Positions 42,353-55,175 are shown, numbered from the stretch's first letter. The stretch is 64,000 nt of DNA from Prostheceraeus crozeri (GCA_907163375.1 CAJQUW010012957.1:1-64000); one strand, 5' to 3'. Translations and numbers: made by a program. Notes: generated by a model not told the origin, from the letters alone.

Positions 42353-44319
42353 CCCTGTGCAAACGGAAAGTTGGCCAAAGTCTGGGCCGAAGTCGGCAAA
42401 CAATTTTGGCCCGAACGCGACGTGTCCGGACGCCCCTAAGTCGGCCCGGATTTGGCTGGTCGACTTCGGCCCGTAGTGTATTGACCGTATGTAGCGGGTC
42501 GATTTGTGGTGGCCGAATCCAGTCCGCGAGATCTGCGTTGGCTTGCCTTTACCTAACCACATGTAATAAGCAATAACAACTACTCAGATGATGAAACTTA
42601 CCCAGATTGAGTCCACTGAAGGTCAATTTTGTAAACGTAGACATCGGGATTCAGGTTGATTGTACCTCAAACAAGTTTAAATCTTGAATACAATGGATAA
42701 TAACAATCATATCCAGTGGTATTCAAAACTATCGTAGATGAGGTTCATTAGGTCTGCTTCTAAATTTTGATGTCTGAAACCAACAAAAATACATTATAAG
42801 CGAATTAAGATAGTAAAACGCAGACAAACTGTGAACAATGATGCAAAACATAAACCATGTAGAGCTCTATAGCGACACATAATAGAGAAGTATATGACAC
42901 AGAAATGAGCATTAATTTATTGTAAGATTAAAGAAGGTGATAATTAATCTAAACTATTTTTATATTTCATCATTCCAATAATTTACAACAGCACGAGTTA
43001 ATCGACAACACATTTTCCCAGGGTGGACAACATGCCGTTAAAGCAGAAAGTCCGATGAATTTGATATTTAATTTAAAATGATTTCTCCTTTAGCTGAAAT
43101 AAATAACAACGTACCGCAAGATGGTTTACTTACACATCCAAACCAACCATGCAGTGAAGCATTCGAACCTGTGACTGATTTTCAAAGTTTGCAACTTGTT
43201 GCAAAACAGGGATGAGAAGGGAAGAACGTGATCCCGGCGGAAATTCACATTTCAAACGGGCTCAAAAAGGCCAACAAAATATTACTTAAAGCCGAGCTAT
43301 TACTAATACAAATCCGCAGAAAATTCTCATCCCTGTAAATATTAGAAAAAAAATTTTCAATCCCAATTCACGACCTTAAATTTAAATAAAGCTTCTTGCA
43401 ATGAAACCCGACGTCCTGCATATTGACTTGATCACGGGAATAACCCAATGCTGGTAAAATCAAAACATTCGGAGGCAATGACAAGAATAGCCTTGCAACA
43501 TATTTACACATTACAAAATACTGTCGATCACATCAGTCTGCAGCGAAATGCTTCAAGGATTAACAGCAGAAATACATAAATACTGAAAAAACAAATCATT
43601 CGAAAACAGTTACAGAGAATTGCAAAAGATTACTTGTCACAGTCGGCAGACGATGAAACGTCAGGTGTCATTTAACAAAGGATGGCAACATGTATACTAT
43701 CTTCAATGAATAGAGAAAACTGCACCATCAGCTGTTCGACGAGTTGATTCACACCCACACACCGCATGAGAAATCCGTGAACTGATTGATAGACAAAGCG
43801 CGCGGCGAAGAAATGCATTGCAATGTTCGAATTCGGGAGGCTCGCCATCATGAAGACATGATAATCCCTTTTTAGAATAGGTCAGAAATATAAATTAGAT
43901 AACTACAGTGGTCGGGATGCATTAAGTCATGCTTTATAAATAATCATGAAAACTGACTGTCGTACATACATACTCGTGAAACATCTGAAAATGATGGCAT
44001 TTCTACCTGAACGCCTTATACGGACTTCTAAATACAGCTATGTTCTGAAGTCAGCTACATTTTTCGTGTTGCCGAGGTTCTGCCGAAAGTCGATTGACCG
44101 AGTTATGACTCACTTGTGCCGACATTCATAAAAATGCGTGGTTATGAAAACATTTCTATTTATTTCATATTAAACCCTCTTTCGCAGTTCACATCATAAC
44201 ACAGATAATATAAATTACGATAGAAACTTCATCTGAATTGAAACTGCTCAAGATGGCCTAATAGTCACACTTTGCTGTTGGCGGCCCGGACACGGTCCGA
44301 CATTTACGTTTGCACAGGG
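42353..44319. mobile_element. Candidate 2-kb element with CCCTGTGCAAACG ends
   Basis: CCCTGTGCAAACG at the left and CGTTTGCACAGGG at the right are perfect inverted repeats. Diverged, GC-rich similarity (GGGCCG, GTCCGG) continues for about 40 bp. The left 200 bp are unusually GC-rich, with repeated AAGTCGGC motifs. No clear target duplication and no transposase were found, so this could be a non-autonomous element or a coincidence of two repeat copies. Confidence 0.45.
43207..43335. mobile_element. Small hAT-type MITE
   Basis: 129 bp bounded by CAGGGATGAGAA and TTCTCATCCCTG, perfect 12-bp inverted ends of the hAT type. The flanking octamers do not match, so the duplication has decayed. Non-coding. 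Confidence 0.6.
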
Positions 44320-46560
44320 GAGGACCGGTGTAAACAGAAGAGACGGTGCACCGGCGCGCACAGCCCTATTGTTAACCCTTTTAACTACATCACGGCGATG
44401 AATGACGTTCAGAAATGACAACTGAGGAATGATATATTCTTTGTGAAGTTAATTGTATGTTCAAAAGTTTGAGTTCAAAATTTGAAACCGAATGACTTGC
44501 CTTAGCAAGGTGAACTTCAAAGCGCAAACTTGCTAACTCTTCTTACTCCTGACATTCAACCTTTAACCCACACCATTAAATTCATTGCAATCATAAGCAT
44601 TTTTTGATGCTCTTATAAATTACATCGCAAATGCTGATGCAAAAAGTATGGCGCGCTTTCATTTTTTCAACTTCCCGAGAAAAAAAAACTTATCAACTTT
44701 ACCAAATATTTGGTATTTACTTGGAAAATTTATAAGATTTGAATAGTTTAACAAACGTTTTGTAAATTTAACAAATTAAGGAAATGTGTAACAATTGCCT
44801 AACAAATATTTGCTACATTTTGTATGTAAGTCGATATTAACGAATATTGCGAAATTTAGAAAACGTTTATCAAATGCCTAGGTAATATTTGTTTGGTTAT
44901 CCAAACAAATGATTTTTTTGCATTTACTAAGTTTGATGAAAGAAAAATCTTGCAATAGGCAGGATCCGCTTATGAGTAACTGCCGTAAAAGGCGGTTTTA
45001 ATTGCATGGTGATTTCAATGTGCGGTAACTTCACCCGTACAATTTTTTGAACTCATGCATATCACAAGGATGATCATCAGCTCTCATAAACTCTGATTAC
45101 AATCATCTCTCAATAAAATAGAAATGCAACGTCACAGGAAATACCCAATAATAAAGTCTGTACTATATCACAGTTTTGCGTCGTTGATAACTGGCTGATT
45201 TTTTTGCCATCAAACTTAATTAAATGATTGAATAATGGAATAATTGTCAGGAAACTGTTGATATTTTTCTATGATGGCACTAACAATTTCTTTTAAATCT
45301 TAAAGAGAGTGCATTATGTCATTTCCATGGATATCGACATATGAAACATGTGGGCCTGAAATGTGCATGTCTACTATTATTCGAGTATTTTATGTATGCA
45401 TATTTATATTTGATGAAATGGTGTGTATAAAATAAATATTCAGGTGACTTCATTACTACTCTCTCTCTCTTTCTCACTCACTCACTCGTTCCCCTTTTCT
45501 TCTTCTTCTACTCATTTTTCATCAACTTTCACATTCACTACATGTACACTGTAGCTACAATAGCAACAACATCAGTCATATATTTTCATTATTAAGGGAG
45601 CCTAAGCAGTTCTATCGGCACACATTTTGCTTCTCAAATTAAAGCATTTATTGAAGTTTCTAAGTTCCATACCGTGCCCATCAGCAAGTCGACTTTGATC
45701 AGTTTGCTCGTGTGTTCGCTAAATTACTTAGCTAGTAATTTGCAAAACTTATGATATTAAATCAGTATGCAACTGAAACAAACAATTACATAAGCATCTC
45801 CCTCAGTCTGCGTAATCATATCCCGATTCTATAACTTTCCGTCACTATATTAAGGAAATTCGCCACGCGCACGCAGCTGAGGAAGTTCGTTCACATTGTT
45901 GGCAGCCTGGTCGTGGTCGCATTCGCGAGCCATGACTAAAGAGCATCGGTCGACAATATTCTATCGCTGCGAACTGTTGATACCTGTGACTCAGCGTCCC
46001 TGCTTAATAATTTGTTATCCGTCCATCACGTGGGACAGAAAGCTGCGCAAGGCGCAGTAGCTTGTGCACTCTTCGCTCTCGTGGTCTATCGAACTCGTGT
46101 TTACGTTAACTGCTTAATATTACAAAAGTCAGCGCATCAAGAGGATATTTCTACTTACACACCTTTATTTATTCATCGTCGGTTTGTGATCGTCTACGTT
46201 TTTTCATCATCTCGCTTAGTTATCATGCGCAATATGGAGCACAATTCAAAAATGAACACTCGCATGTAGTCAGTGAGTTCTTCCAGTCAATGAAGCCATC
46301 AAGTTCCTTTGATTTTTGCATCAGAATTAAAAATGCACCTCTTGGATCAAACTACAGAAAAATGGTAAGCTTCTAAATGTTTCTGAATTTATTTTGTCAA
46401 CTTAGTTTCAGCATTTAACTGCAAGTCTAGGTACATGTATTTGGAAATCCCGAAAACAAAATCAAAGGAGAGATTTGGTCATGGATTTGGGTTTATTGAC
46501 CATGAACACGTAGAGACATTTCTATTATTGACTACTGCTATATCTGCTCTTAATTTTACA
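44320..46560. other. Intergenic with AT-rich ladder repeat
   Basis: At 44690-44960 a degenerate series of AACAAATATTTG-like and AACGTTTTGTAA-like units resembles the block at 58040-58320. A CT-rich microsatellite lies at about 45461-45490. The open frame 46012-46269 sits in a less AT-rich patch holding CACGTG, but shows no domain. Confidence 0.4.
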
Positions 46561-46860
46561 TACACTCAAGGAAAAAATAAAGTACCCGGTTAGACATTTA
46601 ACTCTATTTCGAAAACAACAAGACAATATGCACTACTTGTGCTTCAGAGTCGATCACAGAAACAATATCAATACGCGTATAAAGTCACGAAAGGCGTACT
46701 AGTACATAGAAAACAGTCAAAATCTCGTAAAATCACCTTCAGCATCCAGTACTGCTTCTACGCGATCACGCATTGAACTGATAAGAGAAGCTCGATAATT
46801 GACATCATCCATCAGTTCATTCCAAATGACATCAAGCGTAGCAAAGAGTTGGTCACTGTC
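46561..46860 (-). mobile_element. Tc1-like transposon 3' fragment
   Basis: Minus-strand translation from about 46857 to the stop at 46717 gives a Tc1-type transposase C-terminus: LFATLDVIWNELMDDV, then SMRDRVEAVLDAEGDFTRF. The sequence ends near TACACTCAAGGAAAAAATAA at 46561, a likely terminal repeat. The rest of the element is absent. Confidence 0.7.
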
Positions 46861-47913
46861 TTCTGCACGGCTCCACGGAACTAACATTCAGAAGAAAAAA
46901 ATGCGACTCCTTAAGTTAATACATATTCTAGAAGTACTTTACATGTGTAACACGGCTATATGTGTCACTGAAATCACAACCTAGCTTTTCCATAGATATA
47001 TTGATTTTAAAAAATGTGCTACTTACTACTATTATTAAAAAGTAGTCAATCATAATTTTCTTTGATATTATGAAATATTGACATTTATTAGTTGATTATT
47101 GAGCTAATAATGCAAAAAGCATGCTAAAAGTAGATAAACAATACAATTGTGCGTCAATTCATGGACAATTTCTGAAAAAATAGACTAATCATTTCTATAG
47201 ATAAGATTATCAAGTATTGATGTTAAGTTCTATACTCACATCATTCTTACTACTTTCATATTGATTTATTAATTTGAATAAGCTGCATCAGACATATGAC
47301 ATTTTTTCATTTGTGTAATGATTTACACTTAACTTGTTTTATGAAAATTTAGTAAAACATTTATCGATAAGCCTACCAGCGATTCAAAAATTATTGATCT
47401 ATAATGCTACGATTGTATGTATGTACACACAATTATTGGATTCTTTTATGTTTATTAAGCTTCAATGTAAATATTTTGTAATTGATAAGATGCCAAATAG
47501 TAGCTTAACTAGCATTAATACTTTTAACTGAATATGTACCTTATAGCTAGGTACCGGTAGCTACTATCTATCTTGAATTCTCTTGTTTTATACATGCACA
47601 TTGAATTGAATTGTTATCAAACGAGTTTCACGATAATTATGTTTTATACCATTTATGCTCTAGTTAAAAGATATCATTCTATCATTAACGCTTTAGCTTC
47701 ATTATTATCATGAGTGGTTATATTTCTAGCTTGATACCATCTAAATGATAATATCACGATTTCTTATAAATTAAAAACAACTAATGTATTCCAGCGTCAT
47801 TGTATTAGTAAAAAGTCAACATCTGAAATTATGATGATGAATTTATTCTTTTAAATGACGTCCATTGTACCTGATCACCGTATCAAGAAGATTCCTATCG
47901 TGCTTCGAATGCT
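46861..47913. other. Very AT-rich intergenic stretch
   Basis: No gene, element or RNA recognised; short open frames only. Confidence 0.4.
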
Positions 47914-49171
47914 TTAATCCACTTTTCCTGATGACTCCCATAGACATAAGAAGTCTCGATGCACTGATTCTGATGCCTGTTCACTACAATATCCCAAGGG
48001 CAATTTATGATATTTGCAAAACTGCACAACATGATTGAAAACTACATGAGCTGCAGTTGTTACACTGATTTTCAGACGCATGCATGAGTTTTCAAAATCT
48101 CGAATTCTTTCCTCGAAATTGCCATAGAGCGTTAAAGAGCCGAAACATGAAATGCAAACTTCGTTGAACTTCTTCAGGCAAAATACAAACGGTATTGCGT
48201 CATACTCTTCACCGTGTTCCAGAAATGACTGCAACAAGTCCAATTGTTTCAAGAGACGTCAACACATGTTGCCATTAAACTCGCCCGAATGCACTTGTGG
48301 GCGTGTGATTCCCACTATTTCATAGAACTCCATAGAAATGGAATTCGACTTAGAGGAGAATTTTTCCAACTCACTGAACAATTTGTTCGTCAAACGAAGT
48401 AGAAAATGTAGCTCTGGGGGAGGCACGTGATTAATAAAAATGTCAGAATTATTGCCGTTGATTAGAGGCTCGTGAACACAGTTTTTGAAATCTCTAGCTG
48501 CAACCCTTCTTGAAATTTCACGCTGAGAGTTAGAACGAATAGCAGCTTCTCGAACTGAACCCAAAGAGCGTACAGGGTGTCTTTTAGAAGATCGGCTGGA
48601 GAATTCGAACTTAGGACATTCACACCAAAGACAGGGATGAGATGAACCGTGTGCCTGTATTCCGGAAATTATGTTTCCCAATTTCAAATCAACAGCGAAT
48701 GTGTATCCAATCTCCAATTTCTCAATATTCAGTAGCTCGAGTATTTGCTTTATGTTCTGATACGTCTCCTTTACATCAGGAACAATAGCTACGATTATGA
48801 TCTTTTTCACACTTTTGTCAGAAAACTTGACATCTGCGTTTGTGTCATCTTGAAATATACTGAGGCAAAATTTCAAAAAACCGCCACCTCCATCGATTCC
48901 AAATCTGATAGAAGTTTCATCGATATCAAAACTTCTTTCGTTGCATACCACTTGTACAAGTTGTTCAATATCACAACAGTAGATCACACACTTGGTGACA
49001 ATTTGAGAGCCATCCTCAAACTGCAAGTATGAGAAAGAGAAATAGTCAATGAGTTTCCGGTCTCTTGCTCGCAAATGGACAATAGTGTTTGCCTCGACAG
49101 ACGACTTTTTCTTCAAGACTTTTCGAATAAATGGCATTACTTTTCTCACCATGGTGTTGTTCGAGGCCCTA
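47914..49171 (-). pseudogene. DDE transposase with RAG1/Transib-like catalytic layout
   Basis: One frame runs from an ATG at 49152 to 47914, interrupted by a single TGA at 48261-48259 (likely a CGA Arg that mutated). The ATG may be internal, since an acceptor-like ACTTCAG ends at 49172. Candidate catalytic residues: D87 in FGIDGGGG; D155 in VDLKLGN; C174/C177 in HPCLWCE, exactly 18 residues after D155; after the stop, HVVFNH (HxxxxH); then Glu in SEQASESVHRDF. This D...D-x18-CxxC...HxxxxH...E order is the zinc-bearing core of RAG1/Transib and is shared in looser form by CMC, hAT and Kolobok. A PPELH box lies at 245-249. No terminal repeats were found. It may be a transposon or a domesticated gene relic. 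Confidence 0.65.
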
Positions 49172-50244
49172 AGCTGAAGTTGTAGAGAATGTCTAAGATT
49201 GTCTGAAGTTGTAGAGAGCGCATTAAAACCATTTTAATTTAGCACTTCAATATTTAGATATGTAGTATACTTGTGCAATAGTATCAATATTTGGATGAAA
49301 AATAATTGAAAAAATTTTTGAAACAGTCAAACATGCTATAAGTCATAAAGTTCTATTTCAGGACTGCAAAAATTTTAGATGGAGAATGTTTTTATCAATG
49401 CGGACAAACTACCCACTGGAAACGAAAATATGGGAGCCATGTGGCCGCCATATGGGTATGTGGGATGGATCTGGACGAAATTTACAAAGTGTAATTTTCG
49501 TGATAAAATGAAGCGGAAGTCATTCATCTAGAAGGAAATGATGCATAAACAAGTCATGTGCAAGTTAATGACCAGTTATTTGATCAAAAAGTAGCAAAAT
49601 AACATATGTGGTATGGTGCGTGGCCACTCCATATGTACAGCATATGGGATTTTCCAGATGTAACCCAGATAGTAAGAAATATCGATTGACAGTCACTCAT
49701 TGCATTACACTTTGCGAGGTACATGTTTTCTTATTATTGTTTTACATCTTTTAGGCTTTGGCACGGATATATTCTATTTTTTACTGAGTTCTTCAACATG
49801 TTGATGTGTGATGATTGTTCAGTTTTTTCTGCCAATTTGGTGACATATGACGCATGCAAGGGAAAATACTGAATTTAGCAGATTAATCAAAGGAGTTTTG
49901 CTCTTCTTTATGCAATGGCATGCATGAATAGCACTGAACACATTCAGAAAGAAACTTAGCAAGATTTTTAGATTTTGACTTGTTTGTCTGAGGTATTAAA
50001 TTTAGTACAACTATATTTCACACGGTTTGATTTTTCGATAAACAGGTGCTACAAGTTGAAGTTACCCTTGCGGATCGAGCTTAGTTCTAGCAGAAATATA
50101 AGACATTCGATTCAATCATGTCCCTTCGAATCAAGAACAAGAGAGCAAGAGTCAAGCTTTTTAAGATTTGACCAACATCTCAAGAGTAATGGGTGAGATC
50201 ATCCAAGGATTCATTTGCACCGCTTCGTGTAGAGTTGCTTTTAT
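49172..50244. other. Intergenic, nothing firm
   Basis: A tandem CTGAAGTTGTAGAGA pair lies at about 49180-49220. CATATGG-rich inverted segments near 49430-49650 suggest a decayed foldback. No gene is supported. Confidence 0.35.
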
Positions 50245-50545
50245 TCCTACCCATTTTTGTTCTACACGACATTGCGGAGATGGTCGTGTGTGTTTCATCT
50301 GCTGTTGTAAAAAAACTAATACGCTGCATGAAAGATGACAGAAAAATGCTCTTTGTTTCAAGAGTACCGTGATAGGAATTTTTCTTGACATAGAAAATGA
50401 TGGCGGACAGGCGTGATGTATATAGACACGCAGACTGCCTCTCAGCAGTACAGTGAATGTACTGCCGCTTAGTGGTCCGCTTAGAGTACCTTTTCACTCG
50501 ACCGAGGTCATATCAATTAGATGCATACAACATGCAACTAAGGCA
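50245..50545. repeat. Diverged repeat, copy A
   Basis: About 300 bp align with 53775-54075 in the same orientation. Shared landmarks in order are TTTGTTCTA-CGACATT, ATCTGCTGT, AGAGTACC/AGGAACATGATAGGAATT, TTCTTGAC and CTGCCTCTCAG/CTGTCTCTCAG. No domain is known in either strand. Confidence 0.55.
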
Positions 50546-51318
50546 TTCATTTCGGAGCGGAATCGGTTGAAACCCGTGGCCAGTCGATTCGAGTCGGGCA
50601 GAATTCTCATATGTAGGACAATTGGAAATCAAAACGTGTACACGACAATCTTTTAAAAATTAGGCCTATCGCTTTTCTTAATTAACATAAGAACAAGGGC
50701 AGCAATCATTCAGTATTAGAAAGTTGATTGGCCTATAAAAATAACAGCACGAGATTTTTATTCAGTGTATTTGTTGCAGTCATTTATTGTCATATGTCTA
50801 CTGGTCTCTCCGAAGTCAGAGAAGGCATCTACTCATGTCAATAACTATAGCCGTTAGTGGAGTTTGCATGCATGTACCTACATTCTAGCATCACGCTATG
50901 TACGTTGTCTATAGTACTCTTGTAGAATACCACTTCATACAATCTACCAACTGTAGTACCAATGTGAGTGTTGCATAATAATGACCACTACGCTTATTAT
51001 ATACACTAATATATTAACTCTTTGCTGTCAGCAATCTCAGTCTTTTTGCTAACTGATAATGAAATGCAGACTACATTAATAAGTAAAATATCAGGTCCGC
51101 ATGCATTTGACGGAAAGCAGTTTTCCTGAGCTGTTGTCTGAGACAGCAGCGCAAATGGTTTATGATTTAAGTGCCAGCAAAATTTGTTTTTTCACTGCTT
51201 GTATTTGTTAACTACACTGCAAGAGGATCAACTAACTTGCGAAGATAACAGAAGTTGGCATTGGGCAAGCAGACAACTGTTATATTTTTGCAGCCTTCAA
51301 CGGCTGATTCGGGAGATA
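50546..51318. other. Intergenic, nothing recognised
   Basis: No supported gene or element. Confidence 0.35.
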
Positions 51319-51650
51319 TAATAATAATAATAATAGAATGCTTTATTTTCAATCAATACAACGAGCGGTATGACTGGTTACGGCAATTACATCATGTGAA
51401 TCTCGAGTATTTCACGAAACTTCCATTGTAGAGTGAGGAGGATCGTCGTTGAAGTAGCAATTTCCGGGAGCGACGAACAACACGAGTAGGGTCTCTCACA
51501 GTAAAAAATTCGACAAGTGGATGAATATGGGGATTACCACTGATCTTTTTAATTAGTTTAACACACATTTTGTCCAGAAAGTCACGCAGATGGGGTTTGC
51601 CTTGAACATTTGACCATCGAATTGCAAGACGGTATAGACGGTCAAGTTTT
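51319..51650 (-). mobile_element. LINE 3' end with (ATT)n tail
   Basis: On the minus strand 51650-51400 reads LDRLYRLAIRWSNVQGKPHL, then MCVKLIKKISGNPHIHPLVE and RSSSLYNGSFVKYSRFT before a stop. This is the C-terminal end of a non-LTR retrotransposon polyprotein. It is followed by AATAAAGCATTC and an ATT tandem tail at 51335-51317. It is a 5'-truncated third LINE lineage, distinct from those at 145-1342 and 1950-5489. Its frame is open to the truncation point. Confidence 0.7.
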
Positions 51651-53032
51651 TGAAATAATTTATTAATTAATTATTTTTTAATAACTTGTATATGCATATA
51701 TTATAAATATTATCACAATGTAAAATTATATATCAATATAACTAGCATATAATTGAATATTTTCGTCAAGCCTAGACTCGACATTTTGGACTACTCGCAG
51801 GCTCCTACCATGTACATGTATGTTACTAAAACTTATCTTCATCTTGTGTTAGCTTGATGATCATAGCTAATGCACAAATTTCTGATATACCACTTTGGAC
51901 ACGAAGATGATCGTGAAGTGCACGTGGCAAACGGTCGTCTCGGGTTAATCAATTGAGCCAACATTGGGGATGTCTCATAAGTTTGACAACATGAACACCG
52001 TCAGTGCGTCAAATAATTCGATATTTTGCTGCAGCATCCTTTCGGATCTATGATGTGATCTAGGCAATGCACAATAGTTAGTAAGTTCTATGGTTGCATG
52101 TCATGGGGATGGGATCTTAGGCACTTAAGCAAATATGCATTACCACATACCACATTGTAATGCAGCCTATCATTAAAGAGTTGTCTACGGCTAATAAACA
52201 CGCTATGATTCTACCGTATATTTTGGTAAACATTCATGTGTAGTTCAAGTTATCACAGCACGAAGAATGTTAAAATTTCTCATTTTTTGCAAACTCAAAC
52301 CAATCATTTTCACATTCTTCGAGAGAAGTAAGTGCTGAATGCAATTCATAATACAACACATTGTATATGAGAGCAACATTTCTAGTGATTCTCTAATAGC
52401 ATTTCTGGCAGCTTGTCTATTTACTGTCTCAAGGTTATTGCATTAGTCTGCAGAATGTCAGTCTCCTTTATACTTTATCGAATAACCGCCTTTAAACACT
52501 GTTTTTTAACAAGTGATATTGAAAATAAATAAAATGTGATAGTTTCAGCACAATCAATACATGATCTATCATTGAAGAGATAATTGTTCAATTTCAGAAA
52601 TGACCGGCTCAGTGTCATGCTTTTTAGCGCGAATCCAAAATTCAAGGATCCGTCTATTCGATGGATTCGCGCGAATTCCAATATTAGTCTTCACTGTGTG
52701 TATGCAATTCTCGATATGGCATTCTTGGATAATGAAATCATATTACTTTTCGAATAATGATTTTCTTGGATTATTGTTTGATTCTCTCCACAATTGAACC
52801 TCAAAAAGGTGTCTACAGTGTAGCCTAAAAGACAGGCGTCTATAATGCGTAGATTGCATTTCATCAGATGTTTGTGCTTGTCTTTATGTTAAACAGACGA
52901 GCAGATATCAGCGCATGTTTTATTGATGGAACTGATTTGAATGAAAGGTTCATTGATTGCGGCATGTGCCTTCAATTTAATTTTGCGTTTTGACGATTCA
53001 ATTTTGATTTTAACTTTTGAATATCGTTTCAG
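51651..53032. other. Intergenic or intron
   Basis: No gene recognised. GCGCGAATCCA and TGGATTCGCGC near 52626-52675 form an inverted repeat. If the exon at 53033 is real, part of this is its upstream intron. Confidence 0.35.
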
Positions 53033-53245
53033 ATGCATCAACTTCTAGACCATTTTCTCACTTGGATGACTCAGTAACAGCTGGATGTACATGGTCAAGT
53101 GCGAGCGGTCATTTATCTGATTATCCCAATGGTTCCGAAAAACCATCTGCAGTAAGAGTTTGTTCAAATGGTCAGTTATTCTGCGAGAATATTACTGAAG
53201 GGGGAATGGATTTCTTTTCTTCTCATGTCAATTATGATAGATTCG
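53033..53245 (+). CDS. Candidate host exon, 71 codons, phase 1-1
   Basis: A 213-bp open segment with a good acceptor (CGTTTCAG) and a good donor (CGGTAAGT). It enters and leaves in phase 1, the pattern of shufflable extracellular modules. The product reads ASTSRPFSHLDDSVTAGCTW, ... AVRVCSNGQLFCENITEGG ..., with three cysteines and an N-glycosylation site (NIT). No domain was recognised. A possible 27-bp microexon at 53361-53387, after a TTTTTTTCAG acceptor, would keep phase 1. No adjoining exons could be assigned with confidence, so the gene is partial. Confidence 0.45.
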
Positions 53246-53774
53246 GTAAGTGGAAATGCAGTTATAAGTATGGAATCTTCCTAAAAATTGAGTCTCATCA
53301 ATTTTGATTTTCGATCATGATCAAGCATATAGTGATATATATATATATATTTTTTTTCAGAAATAAAAGCGCTTCAGGACAATTTAGGTATTATTATTAA
53401 CCAAAACAAGTTAAAATAATAAAAGTACAAATTTTCAAACTGTAACTACAATCCGTCATCAGGTAAAAGGATGATGCAAAGGAATGATCCTGCATCCTCC
53501 TTTCCCTGCATGACATGTGTTGCCCCACTTCCAGTCAGCAAACACACAGGTATCTGTGGGAAGGAGTATCCCCTTAAGTTCAAAGCTATGCAGATTTTCC
53601 AGCTTTTTTTGCATGCCACTTAATACATAAGAGAGGCTAGAGGAAGCTACTTCATTTCTAAATTTAATCTTTGTTGAACTCTATGTGATTTCTTAATGCG
53701 CTTTGGTGATTTTACCATTAAGAATATCTAAAGAAATCAAAGGATAATTTACGTCACATGGGGAGAGGAGCTTT
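53246..53774. other. Intergenic or intron with (TA)n
   Basis: A short TA run at 53334-53350 precedes the microexon candidate. Nothing else is supported. Confidence 0.35.
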
Positions 53775-54075
53775 TTCACTCTTTTTCGTTCTATGCGACA
53801 TTACAAATAGATTAGTGTGTCCAATATCTGCTGTAGCAAATGTCTATAAAGCAACGTAAAGGATAACAAGAAACAGTGCACATTGTTTTAAGAGGAACAT
53901 GATAGGAATTCTTCTTGACTGAAAGAAAGATGATATACAGTCGAATGTGTATAGACATAGACTGTCTCTCAGTGGAACAGCAAGTGCTCTGATGTTTAGT
54001 GCATCGATTAGAGATATTCTTCACTCATCCAAAGTCACATCAATTCGGTGCATGTGTTAAAGGCATTCGTCGTTG
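53775..54075. repeat. Diverged repeat, copy B
   Basis: Partner of 50245-50545 at roughly three-quarters identity by eye, 3.5 kb away in the same orientation. Confidence 0.55.
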
Positions 54076-55172
54076 TGATCTCGAAGTTATTTTTCAACTG
54101 CAAGTGTAATCGGGAACAGTGTAAACTGAGAATTAGAACATTCATACAAATTAAAAGGAATCGATCAGGAATAAGCGAAAATGGTTCTCTTATCGAGATG
54201 TTCGGCTTGAGGGAGTCTGCACATCCTTTAAGAAGCTTAGTCAAATAATTCGAAATAATGTCATCTGATGTTTCATTGATTACCGCATTGATTTTGAAGG
54301 ATTCTACAATACAATTAATCATGAGAGATAGGCCTATCAAATTTTAAGATGTCCTTGTTTTGCAGTGCTGACCCGCCTCGATGTCTGATTTAACTGTATG
54401 AAATCTCAAAGAATCTGTGCTGTATGTATACGTTCTGTTTAATTAACAGTTATTCTTTCCATTCAGTCGAAGAGACATTGGAAAGTTTGGCAACGTAAAA
54501 TCTAATGCTGCATCATTCATGAATATGCCGAACTATGTAAATTTATCAAACTCAGGAGCCTTATCAAATTCCTCACTTTTTTTGGTGCACGAAGCTCGGA
54601 GTTAGATTAAGAGTCCCTTCAAAATTTGCTGCCTCCAAAACCGTGACTTTGATTGTAGTGCGGTTATGTGATCGATTCTAAGAAATTCAGTTTTGCATGA
54701 GTTGTGAGTTCCATTCACATGAAGAAATGTAGGGAATTGCCTTATCATCGTTAATGTGAGTATTAGCCCACGTATCCATCAGATTCCTAAATTAATGACG
54801 TTGGTTCAATTGATGTTTTGAGTCGGTAATGATTGCTAGTACATGTACGTGTACATTGGGATTGCATGGAGATTCGATTCCAAGGTCGCTAAGCACAACA
54901 GGCATGAGAGGTCATCAATCAGGAGTAGGGATCTGCGAATCTTCGAGATTCGATTCGATAAAAATTCGAATCGGTTTACGTCGATTGGCCAACAATTATT
55001 TCAACAGCCTCCTTTCGTTCGTTAATGGTTGAAAATGATGTTGCAATATGCTTGAGATGTTGGATTCTCACTGATAGTGGCGAAAACTACGAGGTTGCTG
55101 AACTACGTCATTACCCTATGTGCTGCATGTTGCTCAGATTAGGGCTTCGGACTCGGTCGATCTTAACTGGAC
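54076..55172. other. Intergenic, possible hAT end
   Basis: TAGGGATCTGCGAATCTTCG at about 54927 resembles the end of some hAT elements, but no matching second end was found. No gene is supported. Confidence 0.35.
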
Positions 55173-55175
55173 CGA

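Noticed and set aside
42329-42562. 77-codon minus-strand open frame
   Set aside because: It lies in a repetitive GC-rich end region of a candidate element and shows no domain.
46012-46269. Host gene start near a CACGTG box
   Set aside because: The frame has no recognisable domain, and no other promoter evidence supports it.
53812-54340. Minus-strand proteins of 70 and 101 residues
   Set aside because: Partly shared with the diverged repeat copy at 50245 without frame conservation; more likely repeat DNA than coding.
54927-54990. hAT terminus (TAGGGATCTGCGAA)
   Set aside because: No matching opposite end or 8-bp duplication was found within reach.
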